DNA of 36,503 bases from JBPYFK01 sp051984675 (lineage in GTDB: Bacteria > Actinomycetota > Actinomycetes > Mycobacteriales > Pseudonocardiaceae), in assembly GCA_051984675.1 (NCBI GenBank), contig JBPYFK010000099.1, forward strand, positions 1-36,503, in the 5' to 3' direction. The notes beneath the pieces were generated by a model, which worked only from the letters and a program-made list of their open reading frames with translations, was not told where the DNA came from and searched no databases. Both the position numbers and the translations under genes were made by a program. Below, piece by piece: positions 1 to 10,225 of this stretch (position 1 is its first letter; every line of letters begins with the position of its first letter).

Positions 1-433
1 AAATGACTGACTCAAAAACACAGAACCACACAACACCACCACCACAACGGCAGCGACATCACGTGGCCCACACAAGCACCACAATCACAAAACCGACACA
101 CTGTTGAGATATCAAAGAACACACGCTTCAGGCATGTTTGTCGCCATCAGCTTTTCGGTGCCGACCACTTTAGCAGGGCCCGATTCTCGGATTCGCACCG
201 GGGGTCCTTTCCGACCCGCCCGCACTGACCGAGAACCATTCCCGGTGGCCAGCCCACCATCAGTTTTCAATGCCCGATCCAGCCGCCCGCTGGGCACGTG
301 ACCGCACCGCGGCTCGTACCAGCGTGACAAGTCCAAATCGGAAGGGTCACCCACTCTACCACCACTGTGGGAGCTTGGTTCGTGACCCCCCGGCGCCCGG
401 TCCGCTTTCCAGCGGCCCGTTCCGCGCTGACAG
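1..433 (-). other. rRNA operon leader (16S gene lies beyond the left edge)
   Basis: No protein gene is supported here. Read leftward, the strand carries TTCTTTGATATCTCAACAG (about 101-119), closely resembling the conserved TTCTTTGAgAACTCAACAG element in leaders just before 16S rRNA in actinobacteria. It is followed by a GT-rich stretch up to the window edge. A further extended -10 candidate (TGCTAAAGT on the minus strand, 167-175) lies within the leader but lacks a good -35. An rRNA operon directly after tyrS is also known from corynebacteria. The 16S gene itself is not in the window, so its presence is inferred. Confidence 0.7.
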
Positions 434-439
434 GAGAAC

Positions 440-468
440 AATTTACGTCCCGATCACCGCGAAGTCAA
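440..468 (-). promoter_or_regulatory. Probable rRNA operon promoter
   Basis: On the minus strand there is a -35 TTGACT (463-468), a 17-base spacer and a -10 TAAATT (440-445). This is a good housekeeping-sigma promoter pointing leftward into the rRNA leader. It begins about 80 bases after the tyrS stop codon, so tyrS transcripts could also read into the operon. Only a weak 7-base inverted repeat (503-509 and 533-539) separates the two. Confidence 0.6.
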
Positions 469-549
469 ATCAACTTCTCCGCCCCGCAGGTACCTTCGGG
501 ACGGGCCGAAAATGCCAGGTCAACGCCCTTTCTCGGCCCATCCATGATG

Positions 550-1824
550 CTAGTGCACCACCCTCGCCCCCGCAGTGTGACGCTTGCCACGCCGCACCAC
601 GATCCAGGTGCCGTGCAACAGGTCCTCCTTGGCTGGCGTCCACGTCTCGTCCGCCACCTTCACGTTGTTCACGTACGCGCCACCCTCATTGACAGTGCGT
701 CGCGCGGCGCCCTTGCTCGCAGCGAGCCCGGTCTCCACCAGGAGATCCACGACTGTCGGCGCATCGGCCAGCCGGACCTCGGCAGTCGGCGCCTCGGCCA
801 TCGCGGCGCTCAGCGTGGCCTCGTCGAGGTCCCGTAGCTCGCCTCGCCCGAACAGGGCTTGGCTGGCCGCGATCACCTGCTTGGTCTGCCGCTGGCCATG
901 TACCAGCGTCGTGAGTTCCTCGGCCAGCCGCCGCTGTCCCATCCGCAGTTGCGGACGCTCAGCGGTGGTGCGTTCCAGCTCGTCGATCTCGTCGGCGGGC
1001 AGGAAGGTGAACATCCGCAGGTAGTCGCCTACGTCGGCGTCGTAGGTGTTCACGAAGTACTGGTACCAGGCGTACGGCGACGTCATCTCGGGGTCGAGCC
1101 ACAGGTTGCCGCCGCCGGTGGACTTCCCGAACTTGCGGCCGTCGGCATCGGTGACCAGCGGCAGCGTCAACGCATGCCCGGTCACGCCCTCCTGCTTCCG
1201 CAGCAGCTCGACCCCCGCGACGATGTTGCCCCACTGGTCCGAACCGCCGAGCTGCAGCCGCGTGCCGTAGCGGCGGTAGAGCTGCACGAAATCGTTCGCC
1301 TGCAACAGCATGTAGCTGAACTCGGTGTAGGAGATCCCGTCGGTCTCCAGCCGCCGCTTCACGGTCTCGCGCGAGAGCATCACGTTGACCGAGAAGTGCT
1401 TGCCGATATCGCGTAGGAACGCCGTCACCGGCAGATCGGAGGTCCAGTGAGCGTTGTTCTCCACCACCGCACCGGTCGGTGAGTCGTCGAACTCGACGAA
1501 GAGCTCCAACTGCCGGCGGATCTTGTCGGTCCACTCGGCCACCGTGCCGGCGTCGTGCAGGTTGCGCTCGCCGACATCGCGCGGATCGCCGATGAGGCCG
1601 GTCGCGCCCCCTGCCAGCACCACCGGACGGTGGCCGGCGAGCTGGAAGCGGCGCAGGGCGAGCATCGGCACGAGGCTGCCCGCGTGCAGGCTCGGCGCCG
1701 TCGGGTCGAAACCGCAATACAGCGTGAGCGGCCCTTCGTCCAGATCACGCCGCAGGACGTCGAGGTCGGTGGACTGCGCGATCAGCCCGCGCCAGGTCAG
1801 CTCGTCAAGGATGTGCTCGCTCAC
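550..1824 (-). CDS. tyrS: Tyrosyl-tRNA synthetase
   Basis: Cytoplasmic enzyme that charges tRNA-Tyr with tyrosine using ATP. The 424-residue product has normal length for bacterial TyrRS. The class I catalytic core shows the HIGH-type motif HAGS at residues 47-50, the tyrosine pocket region SDQWGN around 195-200, and KFGKS (the KMSKS loop) at 231-235. The C-terminal 70 residues form an S4 RNA-binding domain (SKGAARRTVNEGGAYVNN region). The ATG start is followed directly by the conserved N-terminal helix. It lies 46 bases downstream of the glycosylase gene on the same strand and just upstream of the rRNA promoter, so translation genes cluster here. No T-box or other leader was seen. Confidence 0.97.
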   Translation of the reverse strand: MSEHILDELTWRGLIAQSTDLDVLRRDLDEGPLTLYCGFDPTAPSLHAGSLVPMLALRRFQLAGHRPVVLAGGATGLIGDPRDVGERNLHDAGTVAEWTDKIRRQLELFVEFDDSPTGAVVENNAHWTSDLPVTAFLRDIGKHFSVNVMLSRETVKRRLETDGISYTEFSYMLLQANDFVQLYRRYGTRLQLGGSDQWGNIVAGVELLRKQEGVTGHALTLPLVTDADGRKFGKSTGGGNLWLDPEMTSPYAWYQYFVNTYDADVGDYLRMFTFLPADEIDELERTTAERPQLRMGQRRLAEELTTLVHGQRQTKQVIAASQALFGRGELRDLDEATLSAAMAEAPTAEVRLADAPTVVDLLVETGLAASKGAARRTVNEGGAYVNNVKVADETWTPAKEDLLHGTWIVVRRGKRHTAGARVVH

Positions 1825-1870
1825 GCCAGCAAGTTTCGCGCATCACTGGTCCACGGGCTGGCACGGGTCG

Positions 1871-2497
1871 CTACCGCGGCACGCGCGGCGCGCGGACCCT
1901 GCCTCCGCGCCGATAGCTGCTGACCGCCGGTGACCCCTCCACCCACGACCGCCACGGCAGATCCATCGCCGCCGCGACTCCGACCCGGGGGCCGGTACGC
2001 ACGTGTTGCTCGTCCACCGGTTCGTCGGCGTAGAGACGGACCGGCGAATGCGTGGACGTGAGATCCACGCCGTTGTGTTCGCGGGTGACGCCAAGCACCC
2101 CGGCGAGCCGAGCCGGACCACTGGCAAGCTGCGCGTCCTTGCGCACCGCCGGCTTGCGCCGGCGCGCGAGAGCGGTCCCGGACACGACCTCGCCGGCCCG
2201 CAGGAGGACAGCGCCGGGTTCACCGTCTCCCAGGCACACCACGTTCATGCAGAAGTGCATTCCGTAGACGAAGTAGACGTAGAGGTGACCGGCGGGGCCG
2301 AACATGACGGCATTGCGTTCGGTACGGCCCCGGTAGCAATGCGAGGCGGGGTCGTCGAGTCCGCGATACGCCTCGACCTCCACCAGCCGCACGCGAACGG
2401 TGCCCTCGTCGCTGGAGGACTCCAGCTCGCAGCCCAGGAGCCACCGAGCGACCCGCAGGGGGTCGGATGCGAGATCACTACGCCTAACCTGGTGCAC
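1871..2497 (-). CDS. mpg: 3-methyladenine DNA glycosylase (MPG/AAG family)
   Basis: Base-excision repair enzyme that removes alkylated purines such as 3-methyladenine by cleaving the N-glycosidic bond. The 208-residue product is the usual size for the bacterial AAG family. The signature EVEAYRG puts the catalytic glutamate at residue 42. It is followed by the conserved HCYRGRTERNAVMFGPAG block and the YVYFVYGMHFCMNVV strand. The start is GTG with a weak ribosome site; 28 bases separate it from the argH stop, so it is probably cotranscribed with argH. The same mpg-tyrS neighbourhood occurs in mycobacteria. The last 15 residues are arginine-rich and look variable. Confidence 0.95.
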   Translation of the reverse strand: MHQVRRSDLASDPLRVARWLLGCELESSSDEGTVRVRLVEVEAYRGLDDPASHCYRGRTERNAVMFGPAGHLYVYFVYGMHFCMNVVCLGDGEPGAVLLRAGEVVSGTALARRRKPAVRKDAQLASGPARLAGVLGVTREHNGVDLTSTHSPVRLYADEPVDEQHVRTGPRVGVAAAMDLPWRSWVEGSPAVSSYRRGGRVRAPRVPR

Positions 2498-2525
2498 AGC
2501 CGAAGACCGTACTCGGTACGGAGGG

Positions 2526-3983
2526 TCAGGCGGAGGCGCCTTCCGAAACCCCGCCTTTCGAAGCCCCGCCTTCCGACGCCCACTGACGCGACGCCGCGAT
2601 CTCGGTCTCGACTCGCTGCAATTGCTCGGCTACCCGCACCGGAGCGGTACCGCCGTAGGCGTCGCGTGCCGCGACGGAGCCTTCCACCGTCAGGACCTCG
2701 CGCACCTCAGCCGTCAGCGCGGGGTGCGCGTTGGCGAGTTCGGCGTCGGTGAGTTCGTCGAGTCCGACACCGCGCGCTTCCGCCATCCGCACGCACTCAC
2801 CGGAGGCTTCGTGCGCGACGCGGAACGGCACCCCCTGCCGGACCAGCCACTCCGCGAGGTCGGTGGCGAGCGTGAAGCCGGCCGGCGCCAGCTCGGCCAT
2901 CCGGTCGGTGTGGAACGTCAGTGTCCCGAGCATGCCGGCCATCGCGGGAAGCAGCAGGTCAAGGTGTTCGACGGAGTCGAAGACCGGTTCCTTGTCCTCC
3001 TGCAGGTCCCGGTTGTAGGCCAGCGGCTGGGCCTTGAGCGTGGTCAGCAACGCCGTCAGGTTGCCGACCAGCCTGCCGGACTTGCCGCGCGCCAGCTCGG
3101 CAACGTCCGGGTTCTTCTTCTGCGGCATGATCGAGCTGCCGGTGGCCCACGCGTCGTCCAGCGTGACGTAGCCGAACTCGGCGGTGTTCCAGATGATCAC
3201 TTCCTCGGCGACTCGGGACAGGTTCACACCGAGCATGGCCAGGCAGAAAGCGGCCTCGGCAGCGAAGTCGCGAGCGGAAGTGCCGTCGATCGAGTTCTCC
3301 ACGGCGGCGTGGAAGCCGAGTTCCGCCGCCACGGCCTGCGGGTCCAGCCCGAGCGACGAGCCGGCCAGCGCCCCCGAGCCGTACGGGGAAAACGCGGTCC
3401 GCTCGTCCCAGTCACGGATGCGCTGGACATCCCGCAGCAGCGCCTGGCAGTGCGCGAGCAGGTGGTGCGCGAGCAGCACGGGCTGTGCGTGCTGAAGGTG
3501 GGTTCGGCCCGGCAGCACCGCCGACGGATGCGCCTTGGCCTGCTCGACCAGCGCCCCCAACACGTCGAGGACGCCGGAAACGACTCGGCGGGAGGCATCT
3601 CGCAGCCACATTCGGAACAGCGTGGCTACCTGGTCATTGCGGGACCGGCCAGCGCGCAGCTTGCCTCCGAGTTCGGGGCCGACCCGTTCCAGGAGCCCCC
3701 GCTCCAGCGCGGTGTGCACGTCCTCGTCGGCGATCACCGGGGTGAACGCGCCGGACTCGACGTCGACAGCGAGCTGATCCAGGCCGGCGAGCATGCGCTC
3801 CAGCTCATCGGCCGTGAGCAGCCCAGCCCGGTGGAGCACGCGGGCATGTGCGCGGGAGCCGGCGATGTCGTACGGCGCGAGCCGCCAGTCGAAGTGCGTG
3901 GACAGGCTCAACGCGGCCATCGCCTCGGCTGGCCCGGAGGCGAACCGCCCGCCCCACAGTTTGGTCGACTCCTGGTCAGTCAA
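2526..3983 (-). CDS. argH: Argininosuccinate lyase
   Basis: Last step of arginine synthesis: argininosuccinate is split to arginine and fumarate. The conserved N-terminus STKLWGGRFASGPA and the fumarase-superfamily signature loop GSSIMPQKKNPD, which carries the catalytic serine, are present. The TTG start at 3983 is preferred because AGGA (3990-3993) sits six bases upstream; an in-frame ATG at 4004 adds seven residues but has no ribosome site. The product is about 485 residues. It is the last arg gene of the operon and is separated from argG by about 190 bases that hold a long hairpin, so its expression may be tuned separately from the overlapping upstream genes. The final dozen residues (GASKGGVSEGASA) are low-complexity and unlikely to be catalytic. 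Confidence 0.96.
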   Translation of the reverse strand: MTDQESTKLWGGRFASGPAEAMAALSLSTHFDWRLAPYDIAGSRAHARVLHRAGLLTADELERMLAGLDQLAVDVESGAFTPVIADEDVHTALERGLLERVGPELGGKLRAGRSRNDQVATLFRMWLRDASRRVVSGVLDVLGALVEQAKAHPSAVLPGRTHLQHAQPVLLAHHLLAHCQALLRDVQRIRDWDERTAFSPYGSGALAGSSLGLDPQAVAAELGFHAAVENSIDGTSARDFAAEAAFCLAMLGVNLSRVAEEVIIWNTAEFGYVTLDDAWATGSSIMPQKKNPDVAELARGKSGRLVGNLTALLTTLKAQPLAYNRDLQEDKEPVFDSVEHLDLLLPAMAGMLGTLTFHTDRMAELAPAGFTLATDLAEWLVRQGVPFRVAHEASGECVRMAEARGVGLDELTDAELANAHPALTAEVREVLTVEGSVAARDAYGGTAPVRVAEQLQRVETEIAASRQWASEGGASKGGVSEGASA

Positions 3984-4062
3984 CGTGTGTCCTCGATTCG
4001 TCATTCACAAACGGCGAAGCCGTTTCTGCCCCTCACGCGGCTTGCACCGCCGCGGGTTCTCT

Positions 4063-4140
4063 CTGCCGTCTTCTCCCGAGGACAGTTCCGACGTCATGTA
4101 GTGACCTAATGTCGGAGATCCCGGAGGGAGAAGGCGGCAG
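4063..4140 (-). other. Long hairpin between argG and argH
   Basis: Two 15-base arms (4063-4077 and 4126-4140) pair completely if one G-U pair is allowed (CTGCCGtCTTCTCCC against GGGAGAAGgCGGCAG). Inside them is a second 6-base pair set TCCGAC/GTCGGA (4087-4092 and 4111-4116). No T-run follows. It could be a processing or mRNA-stability element, or an attenuator before argH. The structure is read from sequence; the function is inference. Confidence 0.55.
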
Positions 4141-4172
4141 AGGTTCCGCCACCCGCACCGCTACTCAAATCC

Positions 4173-5361
<1,189 letters not shown>

Positions 5362-5369
<8 letters not shown>

Positions 5370-5949
5370 TGTCGTTCTCCCTCTTACCGTTGAAGCTGTC
5401 CTGAGTGGACGGACGCTGGCTCGATCCGTCCGGTATGGAGTTTTTCTCGCCGGCGGCCATCTCGGTGAACCGCTCGGCCAAGTCCGCGCCGGTGACCGGT
5501 TCGCGGGCGACCACGATCACGGTGTCGTCACCGGCGATCGTGCCCACCGCCTCCAGCAGCGCGGCCCGATCGATCGCGCTGGCCAGGAACTGGGCCGCTC
5601 CCGGAGGGGTGCGCAGCACGGTCAGGTTCCCGGAGCCTTCGGCCCCGACCAGCAGCTCGCCGAGCAACCGGCTCAGCCGCGATGTCCCGCCCCGCACACC
5701 GCGCACCGGGCTGCCGTCCTCGGGGATGACGTAGACCGCCGCCCCGCCGTCGGGGCCGCGCAGCTTCACCGCTCCCAGCTCGTCCAGATCCCGGGACAGC
5801 GTCGCCTGCGTGACCTCGATGCCTTCCGAGGACAGCAGCCTCGCCAGTTCCGTCTGGCTGCGCACCCCCCGGGAGGAGACCAGCTCGACGATACGAGCCT
5901 GCCGGGCCGCCCTGGTCGGCCCGCCCCCGGTGGCACCTCCAGCGGTCAT
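5362..5949 (-). CDS. argR: Arginine repressor
   Basis: Arginine-dependent transcription factor that normally forms hexamers and represses arginine synthesis genes. The 195-residue product has an N-terminal winged helix with the recognition segment VTQATLSRDLDELGAVK (about residues 46-62) and a C-terminal arginine-binding/oligomerisation domain ending in GTIAGDDTVIVVA. The ATG at 5949 overlaps the argF stop (ATGA), which fixes the start; a longer upstream reading frame only shadows argF. A tail of roughly 30 polar residues after the conserved core is unusual and partly exists to carry the argG ribosome site. Its likely target is the palindrome at 11676-11689 upstream of argC, which makes the operon self-regulated. 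Confidence 0.96.
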
Positions 5950-6872
5950 CGTCGCTCCAGCAACCACGCCAGCAGCGCCTTCTGCGCGTGCAACCGGTTC
6001 TCCGCCGCGTCGAAGACGATGCTGGCGGGGCCGTCGAGCACTTCGTCGGTGATCTCCCACCCGCGATGTGCGGGAAGGCAGTGCAGCACGCTCGTGCCCG
6101 GCTTTCCCGTCGCCGCCAGCAGGTCGGTGTTGATCTGGAAGCCCCGGAAGGGGTTGACCCGATCCTTGCCGTCGTTCTCCTGACCCATGGAGGTCCAGGA
6201 GTCGGTGGCGATCACGTCCACCCCTTCCACGGCGGCCTTCGGCTCGTGGATCACTTCGACCGATCCGCCGGTTTCCGCCGCGCGCCGGCTGGCCGCGTCG
6301 ACCACCGACGGTTCCGGGGTGAAGCCCTCTGGCGCGCCGATACGCACGTGCATTCCCGCCGTCGCTCCAGCGAGCAGGAACGAGTGAGCCATGTTGTTCG
6401 CGCCGTCACCCAGGTAGGCCAGCCGGAGGCCAGCGAGCGTCCCGTGCCGTTCCCGCACGGTCTGCAGGTCGGCCAGCACCTGGCAGGGGTGGAACTCGTC
6501 GGTGAGCGCGTTGACCACCGGGACCGTCGACACCGACGCCATCGCTTCGATGCGTGCCTGCGCGAACGTCCGCCACACGACGATGTCCACGTAGCGCGAG
6601 AGCACCCGCGAGGTGTCCTCTATGGTCTCCTCCCGCCCCAGCTGCATCATCCGACCGTCCACAATGATCGGATGGCCGCCGAGTTGGGCGATCCCGGCCT
6701 CGAAGGACAGCCGCGTGCGGGTGGAGTTCTTCTCGAAGATCACCGCGACGGACCGGGGACCGGTCAACGGCTTGGCCGCCAGGGGCGCGGTCTTGAACTT
6801 CTCGGCAAGATCGAGCACCTCGGCCTGCTCATGCGGGCTCAGGTCGTCGTCGCGGAGGAAGTGCCGCACCAT
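5946..6872 (-). CDS. argF: Ornithine carbamoyltransferase
   Basis: Transfers the carbamoyl group from carbamoyl phosphate to ornithine, giving citrulline. The 308-residue product has the carbamoyl-phosphate motif STRTR (about 51-55), the HPCQVLADL block that binds both substrates, the ornithine-binding DSWTSMGQE loop and the catalytic HCLPAHRG motif near residue 265. The ATG start overlaps the argD stop (TGATG), and its own stop overlaps the argR start. The context and anabolic partners favour the biosynthetic enzyme over catabolic ArcB. Confidence 0.98.
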   Translation of the reverse strand: MVRHFLRDDDLSPHEQAEVLDLAEKFKTAPLAAKPLTGPRSVAVIFEKNSTRTRLSFEAGIAQLGGHPIIVDGRMMQLGREETIEDTSRVLSRYVDIVVWRTFAQARIEAMASVSTVPVVNALTDEFHPCQVLADLQTVRERHGTLAGLRLAYLGDGANNMAHSFLLAGATAGMHVRIGAPEGFTPEPSVVDAASRRAAETGGSVEVIHEPKAAVEGVDVIATDSWTSMGQENDGKDRVNPFRGFQINTDLLAATGKPGTSVLHCLPAHRGWEITDEVLDGPASIVFDAAENRLHAQKALLAWLLERR

Positions 6873-8074
6873 CAGCTCACCTCAGGGTGGGAAGTCAGAA
6901 TGTCGGGTAGGGCGTCCAGGAAACGTCTGGCCTGGGCTGGCTGAAGCACCAGCGGCGGGGCGAGGCGCACGGTGTCCGGGAGCACCGGGTTGATCAGGAA
7001 TCCCGCCTTCGCGGCGGCGGTGGCGACCTGCCCGGACACGGGCTGTCCCAGCCCTACCCCGATCAGCAGGCCGGCACCGCGGACGTCGGTGATCAGGGGG
7101 TGGTTGAGCCCGCGCACGCCGGCCACGATCTCCTTGCCGAGCTGGTCGGTCGCTTCCAGCAGCCCCTCCACGGAGATCGTGCGCAGAACCGCGAGCGCCG
7201 CCGCGCAGCACACCGGGTTGCCACCGAAGGTGGTGCCGTGCTGGCCGGGCTGCAGGAGATCGGCGGCGGCGCCGACCGCGATGCACGCCCCAATCGGCAG
7301 CCCGCCGCCCAGCCCCTTGGCGAGGGTGAACACGTCGGGCAGGACTCCGGCACGCTGGAAGCCGAACCACCAGCCGGTCCGGCCGATACCGGTTTGCACC
7401 TCGTCCACCACGAGCAGTGCGCCGTTGCGGGTCGCGATGTCCCGTGCGGCCTGCAGGTAGCCGTCCGGCGGGATCACGACACCGTTCTCACCCTGAATCG
7501 GCTCCAGGAAGATGGCCGCGGTGTTGTCGTCCACTTCGGACTCCAGCGCCGCGACGTCACCGAAGGGGACGTGCACGACACCAGGCGTCAACGGTTCGAA
7601 CGGCGCCTGCTTGCCGGGCTGGCCGGTCAGCGCCAGGGCACCCATGGTGCGGCCGTGGAAACCGCCCGTGGTGGACACGGTCTTCGTCCGGCCGGTCAAC
7701 CGGGTGATCTTGAACGCGGCTTCGTTCGCCTCCGCGCCGGAGTTGCAGAACAGTACCCGGCCCGTGCCTGAGACACCGGCGAGATCGAGCAGCTCCTCGG
7801 CCAACCGCAGCCCGGGTTCATGCGCGTACAGGTTCGACGTATGTCCCAGACGTCCGATCTGCTCGGTCACGGTCGAGACGACCGCCGGGTGGGCGTGCCC
7901 CAGGGCGTTCACCGCGATCCCGCCGACGAGATCCAGGTAGGTGTTGCCCTCGGCGTCGGTGACCTCGCAACCCGAACCACTGACCAGGGTCAGGTTCGGC
8001 GTCGCGTAATTGTCCATCATGGACCCTTTCCAGCGCCGCGCGCCGGCCACGTTGGTCACGTCCTGCGACATCAT
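6872..8074 (-). CDS. argD: Acetylornithine aminotransferase
   Basis: PLP-dependent class III aminotransferase that converts N-acetylglutamate semialdehyde to N-acetylornithine with glutamate as donor. The product is 400 residues. The cofactor-binding NSGAEANEAA segment is at about 111-120, the VVDEVQTGIGRTG block at about 222-234, and the Schiff-base lysine is K253 in TLAKGLGGG. Two adjacent ATG codons (8074 and 8071) meet the argB stop; the first gives a TGATG coupling and is used here. A much longer reading frame upstream is only the shadow of argB. The enzyme may also serve lysine synthesis, as in enterobacteria, but nothing here tests that. Confidence 0.97.
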   Translation of the reverse strand: MMSQDVTNVAGARRWKGSMMDNYATPNLTLVSGSGCEVTDAEGNTYLDLVGGIAVNALGHAHPAVVSTVTEQIGRLGHTSNLYAHEPGLRLAEELLDLAGVSGTGRVLFCNSGAEANEAAFKITRLTGRTKTVSTTGGFHGRTMGALALTGQPGKQAPFEPLTPGVVHVPFGDVAALESEVDDNTAAIFLEPIQGENGVVIPPDGYLQAARDIATRNGALLVVDEVQTGIGRTGWWFGFQRAGVLPDVFTLAKGLGGGLPIGACIAVGAAADLLQPGQHGTTFGGNPVCCAAALAVLRTISVEGLLEATDQLGKEIVAGVRGLNHPLITDVRGAGLLIGVGLGQPVSGQVATAAAKAGFLINPVLPDTVRLAPPLVLQPAQARRFLDALPDILTSHPEVS

Positions 8075-9024
8075 CACTGCTCGGCCTCCACTGCGGTGGA
8101 ATCGGTTGCGTGAGCGGGTGCATCCCCGTCGGGAACGACCATGGTGCCGACTCCGGCGGTGGTGAAGACCTCCAGCAGCACCGAGTGTGCGAGCCGCCCG
8201 TCGATCACGTGCGCTCTGGGTACTCCCCCACGTACCGCGCGCAGGCATGCCTCCATCTTCGGCACCATTCCCGAAGACAGCTTGGGCAGCAGCTCTTCCA
8301 GCGTATCAGCGTCCACTCTCGACACTAACGACGAGCGGTCCGGCCAGTCGGTGTACAGACCTTCGACGTCGGTGAGCACGACGAGCTTCTCCACGCCGAG
8401 GGCTTCGGCGAGCGCGCCGGCAGCCGTGTCGGCGTTGACGTTGTGCACCACGCCGTCGGAGTCAGGGGCCACTGTGGACACCACAGGAATGCGCCCGGCG
8501 CGAATGAGGTCCCTCACCGCGTCGGGGTTCACTTCCACCACGTCGCCGACCAGCCCGATGTCGACCGGCTCGCCGTCGACCACCGCGCTGCGCCGCTGCG
8601 CGGTGAATAACCGAGCGTCCTCGCCGGACATGCCCACGGCGTACGGCCCGTGCTCGTTGATCAGGCCGACGAGCTCCCGGCCGACCTGGCCGACCAGCAC
8701 CATGCGCACGACGTCCATCGTTTGCGGCGAGGTCACGCGGAACCCGCCCCGGAACTCGCCGGACATGCCGAGCCGGTCGAGCATGGTGGTGATCTGCGGG
8801 CCACCGCCGTGCACCACCACCGGGTGCAGGCCGGCGAGCCGGAGGAACACCATGTCCTCGGCGAACGCGCGTTTCAGCTCGTCGTCGACCATCGCGTTCC
8901 CGCCGTACTTGACGACGACGGTGGCACCGTGGAACCGCTCCAGCCATGGGAGGGCCTCGACGAGCACACTCGCCTTCTCCGCGGCGCGGGCGAGCCGGTC
9001 ACTGTTGTCCTGCGCGTGGGTCAT
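8074..9024 (-). CDS. argB: Acetylglutamate kinase
   Basis: Phosphorylates N-acetylglutamate with ATP. This is normally the arginine-feedback-controlled step in organisms with the cyclic (ArgJ) pathway. The 316-residue product has the amino-acid-kinase signatures VVVKYGGNAM, VVVHGGGPQI and VNADTAAGALAEAL. An N-terminal extension of about 30 residues before the core resembles the helix that supports hexamers and arginine inhibition in other ArgB proteins. The ATG at 9024 overlaps the argJ stop (ATGA), which settles the start. The C-terminal 20 residues are polar and not part of the fold. Confidence 0.97.
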   Translation of the reverse strand: MTHAQDNSDRLARAAEKASVLVEALPWLERFHGATVVVKYGGNAMVDDELKRAFAEDMVFLRLAGLHPVVVHGGGPQITTMLDRLGMSGEFRGGFRVTSPQTMDVVRMVLVGQVGRELVGLINEHGPYAVGMSGEDARLFTAQRRSAVVDGEPVDIGLVGDVVEVNPDAVRDLIRAGRIPVVSTVAPDSDGVVHNVNADTAAGALAEALGVEKLVVLTDVEGLYTDWPDRSSLVSRVDADTLEELLPKLSSGMVPKMEACLRAVRGGVPRAHVIDGRLAHSVLLEVFTTAGVGTMVVPDGDAPAHATDSTAVEAEQ

Positions 9025-10181
9025 GACGAGTAGGCGCTGTTCTCTTCGACGTAGTCGTGTGACAGATCGGTGGTGTGGATGGTCGCCTCGTGCGCGCCCG
9101 GGCCCAGGTCGATCACGATGTCGACCTCCCGCCCGGACAGGTCCACCTGGCTGCGGTCGGCCGCCGGGGTGCCCCCCGAGAAGAGGACGACCCCGTTGAC
9201 CGTGATCCGCACGTGCTCGATGTCGAGCTCGACACCGGAACGCCCCACGGCCATGGCGATCCTTCCCCAGTTCGGATCGGAACCGAACAGCGCCGTCTTG
9301 ACCAGGTTGTCCTCGGCGACCACTCGCCCGACGCGCTCGGCGTCGCCGGTGCTGTGAGCGCCGCGCACCGTGATGTCGACGACCTTGGTGACTCCCTCGG
9401 CATCTCCCTGCAGCTGGCGGACGAGGTCGGCGCACACCGAGGTCAGCAGCTCGGTGAAGTCCTCTTGGGGCGGTGTGACGCCGGAAGCGCCTGAGGCCAG
9501 CACCAGGACGGTGTCGTTCGTGGACGTACCGCCGTCCACGTCCAAGCGGTCGAAGGTGACGCTGGTCGCGTCCCGTAGCGCGGCGTCCAGACCAGCCCCG
9601 TCGATCACGGCGTCCGTGGTCAGCACGCTGAGCATGGTCGCCAGGTTGGGCGCCAGCATCCCCGCGCCCTTGGCGAAGCCCCCGATCGACCAGCCGTCCG
9701 CGTGCGTGGCCTGCGCCTGCTTCGCATGCTTGTCGGTGGTCAGCACGGCGCTCGCGGCGTCGCTGGCGGACCGTTCCGTGCTGTCCAGCGCCTTCGCAGC
9801 ACTGTCCACACCGGACAGAAGCGCGTCCATCGGCAGTCGCTCACCGATCAGGCCCGTTGAGCACACCGCGACGTCGATCGCCCCCACGCCGAGCACGTCG
9901 GCCACCTTCTCAGCGGTGGCATGGGTGTCCTGGAAACCACCCGGGCCGGTGCACGCGTTGGCGCCGCCGGAGTTGAGCACCACGGCCCGCAACCGCCGCT
10001 GCCGGAGCACCTCCTGGGACCACAGCACCGGCGCCGCCTTCACCTGGTTGGTCGTGAAGACCCCAGCCGCCGCGTCCTGCGGACCGTCATTGACCACCAG
10101 GGCCAGGTCTCTGGCGCCGGATCCCTTGATACCGGCCGCTACGCCCGCGGCCCGGAAGCCCCCGGGTCGGGTCACACTCAT
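9021..10181 (-). CDS. argJ: Glutamate N-acetyltransferase / N-acetylglutamate synthase
   Basis: Recycles the acetyl group from N-acetylornithine to glutamate, and in bifunctional forms also uses acetyl-CoA. The 386-residue precursor contains the autoproteolysis site in KGAGMLAPNLATML, with predicted cleavage between A181 and the nucleophile T182, giving alpha and beta chains. The oxyanion-type STG motif is in CSTGLIGERLP near residue 109. The operon lacks argE, so it uses the cyclic acetyl pathway. The gene starts with ATG 44 bases after the ACT-domain gene. Whether it is mono- or bifunctional cannot be read from the sequence alone. Confidence 0.97.
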   Translation of the reverse strand: MSVTRPGGFRAAGVAAGIKGSGARDLALVVNDGPQDAAAGVFTTNQVKAAPVLWSQEVLRQRRLRAVVLNSGGANACTGPGGFQDTHATAEKVADVLGVGAIDVAVCSTGLIGERLPMDALLSGVDSAAKALDSTERSASDAASAVLTTDKHAKQAQATHADGWSIGGFAKGAGMLAPNLATMLSVLTTDAVIDGAGLDAALRDATSVTFDRLDVDGGTSTNDTVLVLASGASGVTPPQEDFTELLTSVCADLVRQLQGDAEGVTKVVDITVRGAHSTGDAERVGRVVAEDNLVKTALFGSDPNWGRIAMAVGRSGVELDIEHVRITVNGVVLFSGGTPAADRSQVDLSGREVDIVIDLGPGAHEATIHTTDLSHDYVEENSAYSS

Positions 10182-10225
10182 GTCGCTCCTTGCCGTCGCC
10201 CGTTCCAGTGCTCGCTCGTGCGGAC

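Noticed and set aside
503..539. Intrinsic terminator after tyrS
   Set aside because: Only a 7-base GGGCCGA/TCGGCCC repeat with a 23-base loop and no T-run, too weak to call.
2400..4109. A 569-residue open frame on the plus strand
   Set aside because: It lies opposite argH and mpg, shows no family motif, and reflects the high GC3 of the real genes. The same holds for the long plus-strand frames at 21246-23441 (opposite uvrA) and 32652-34967 (opposite the carboxylase alpha gene).
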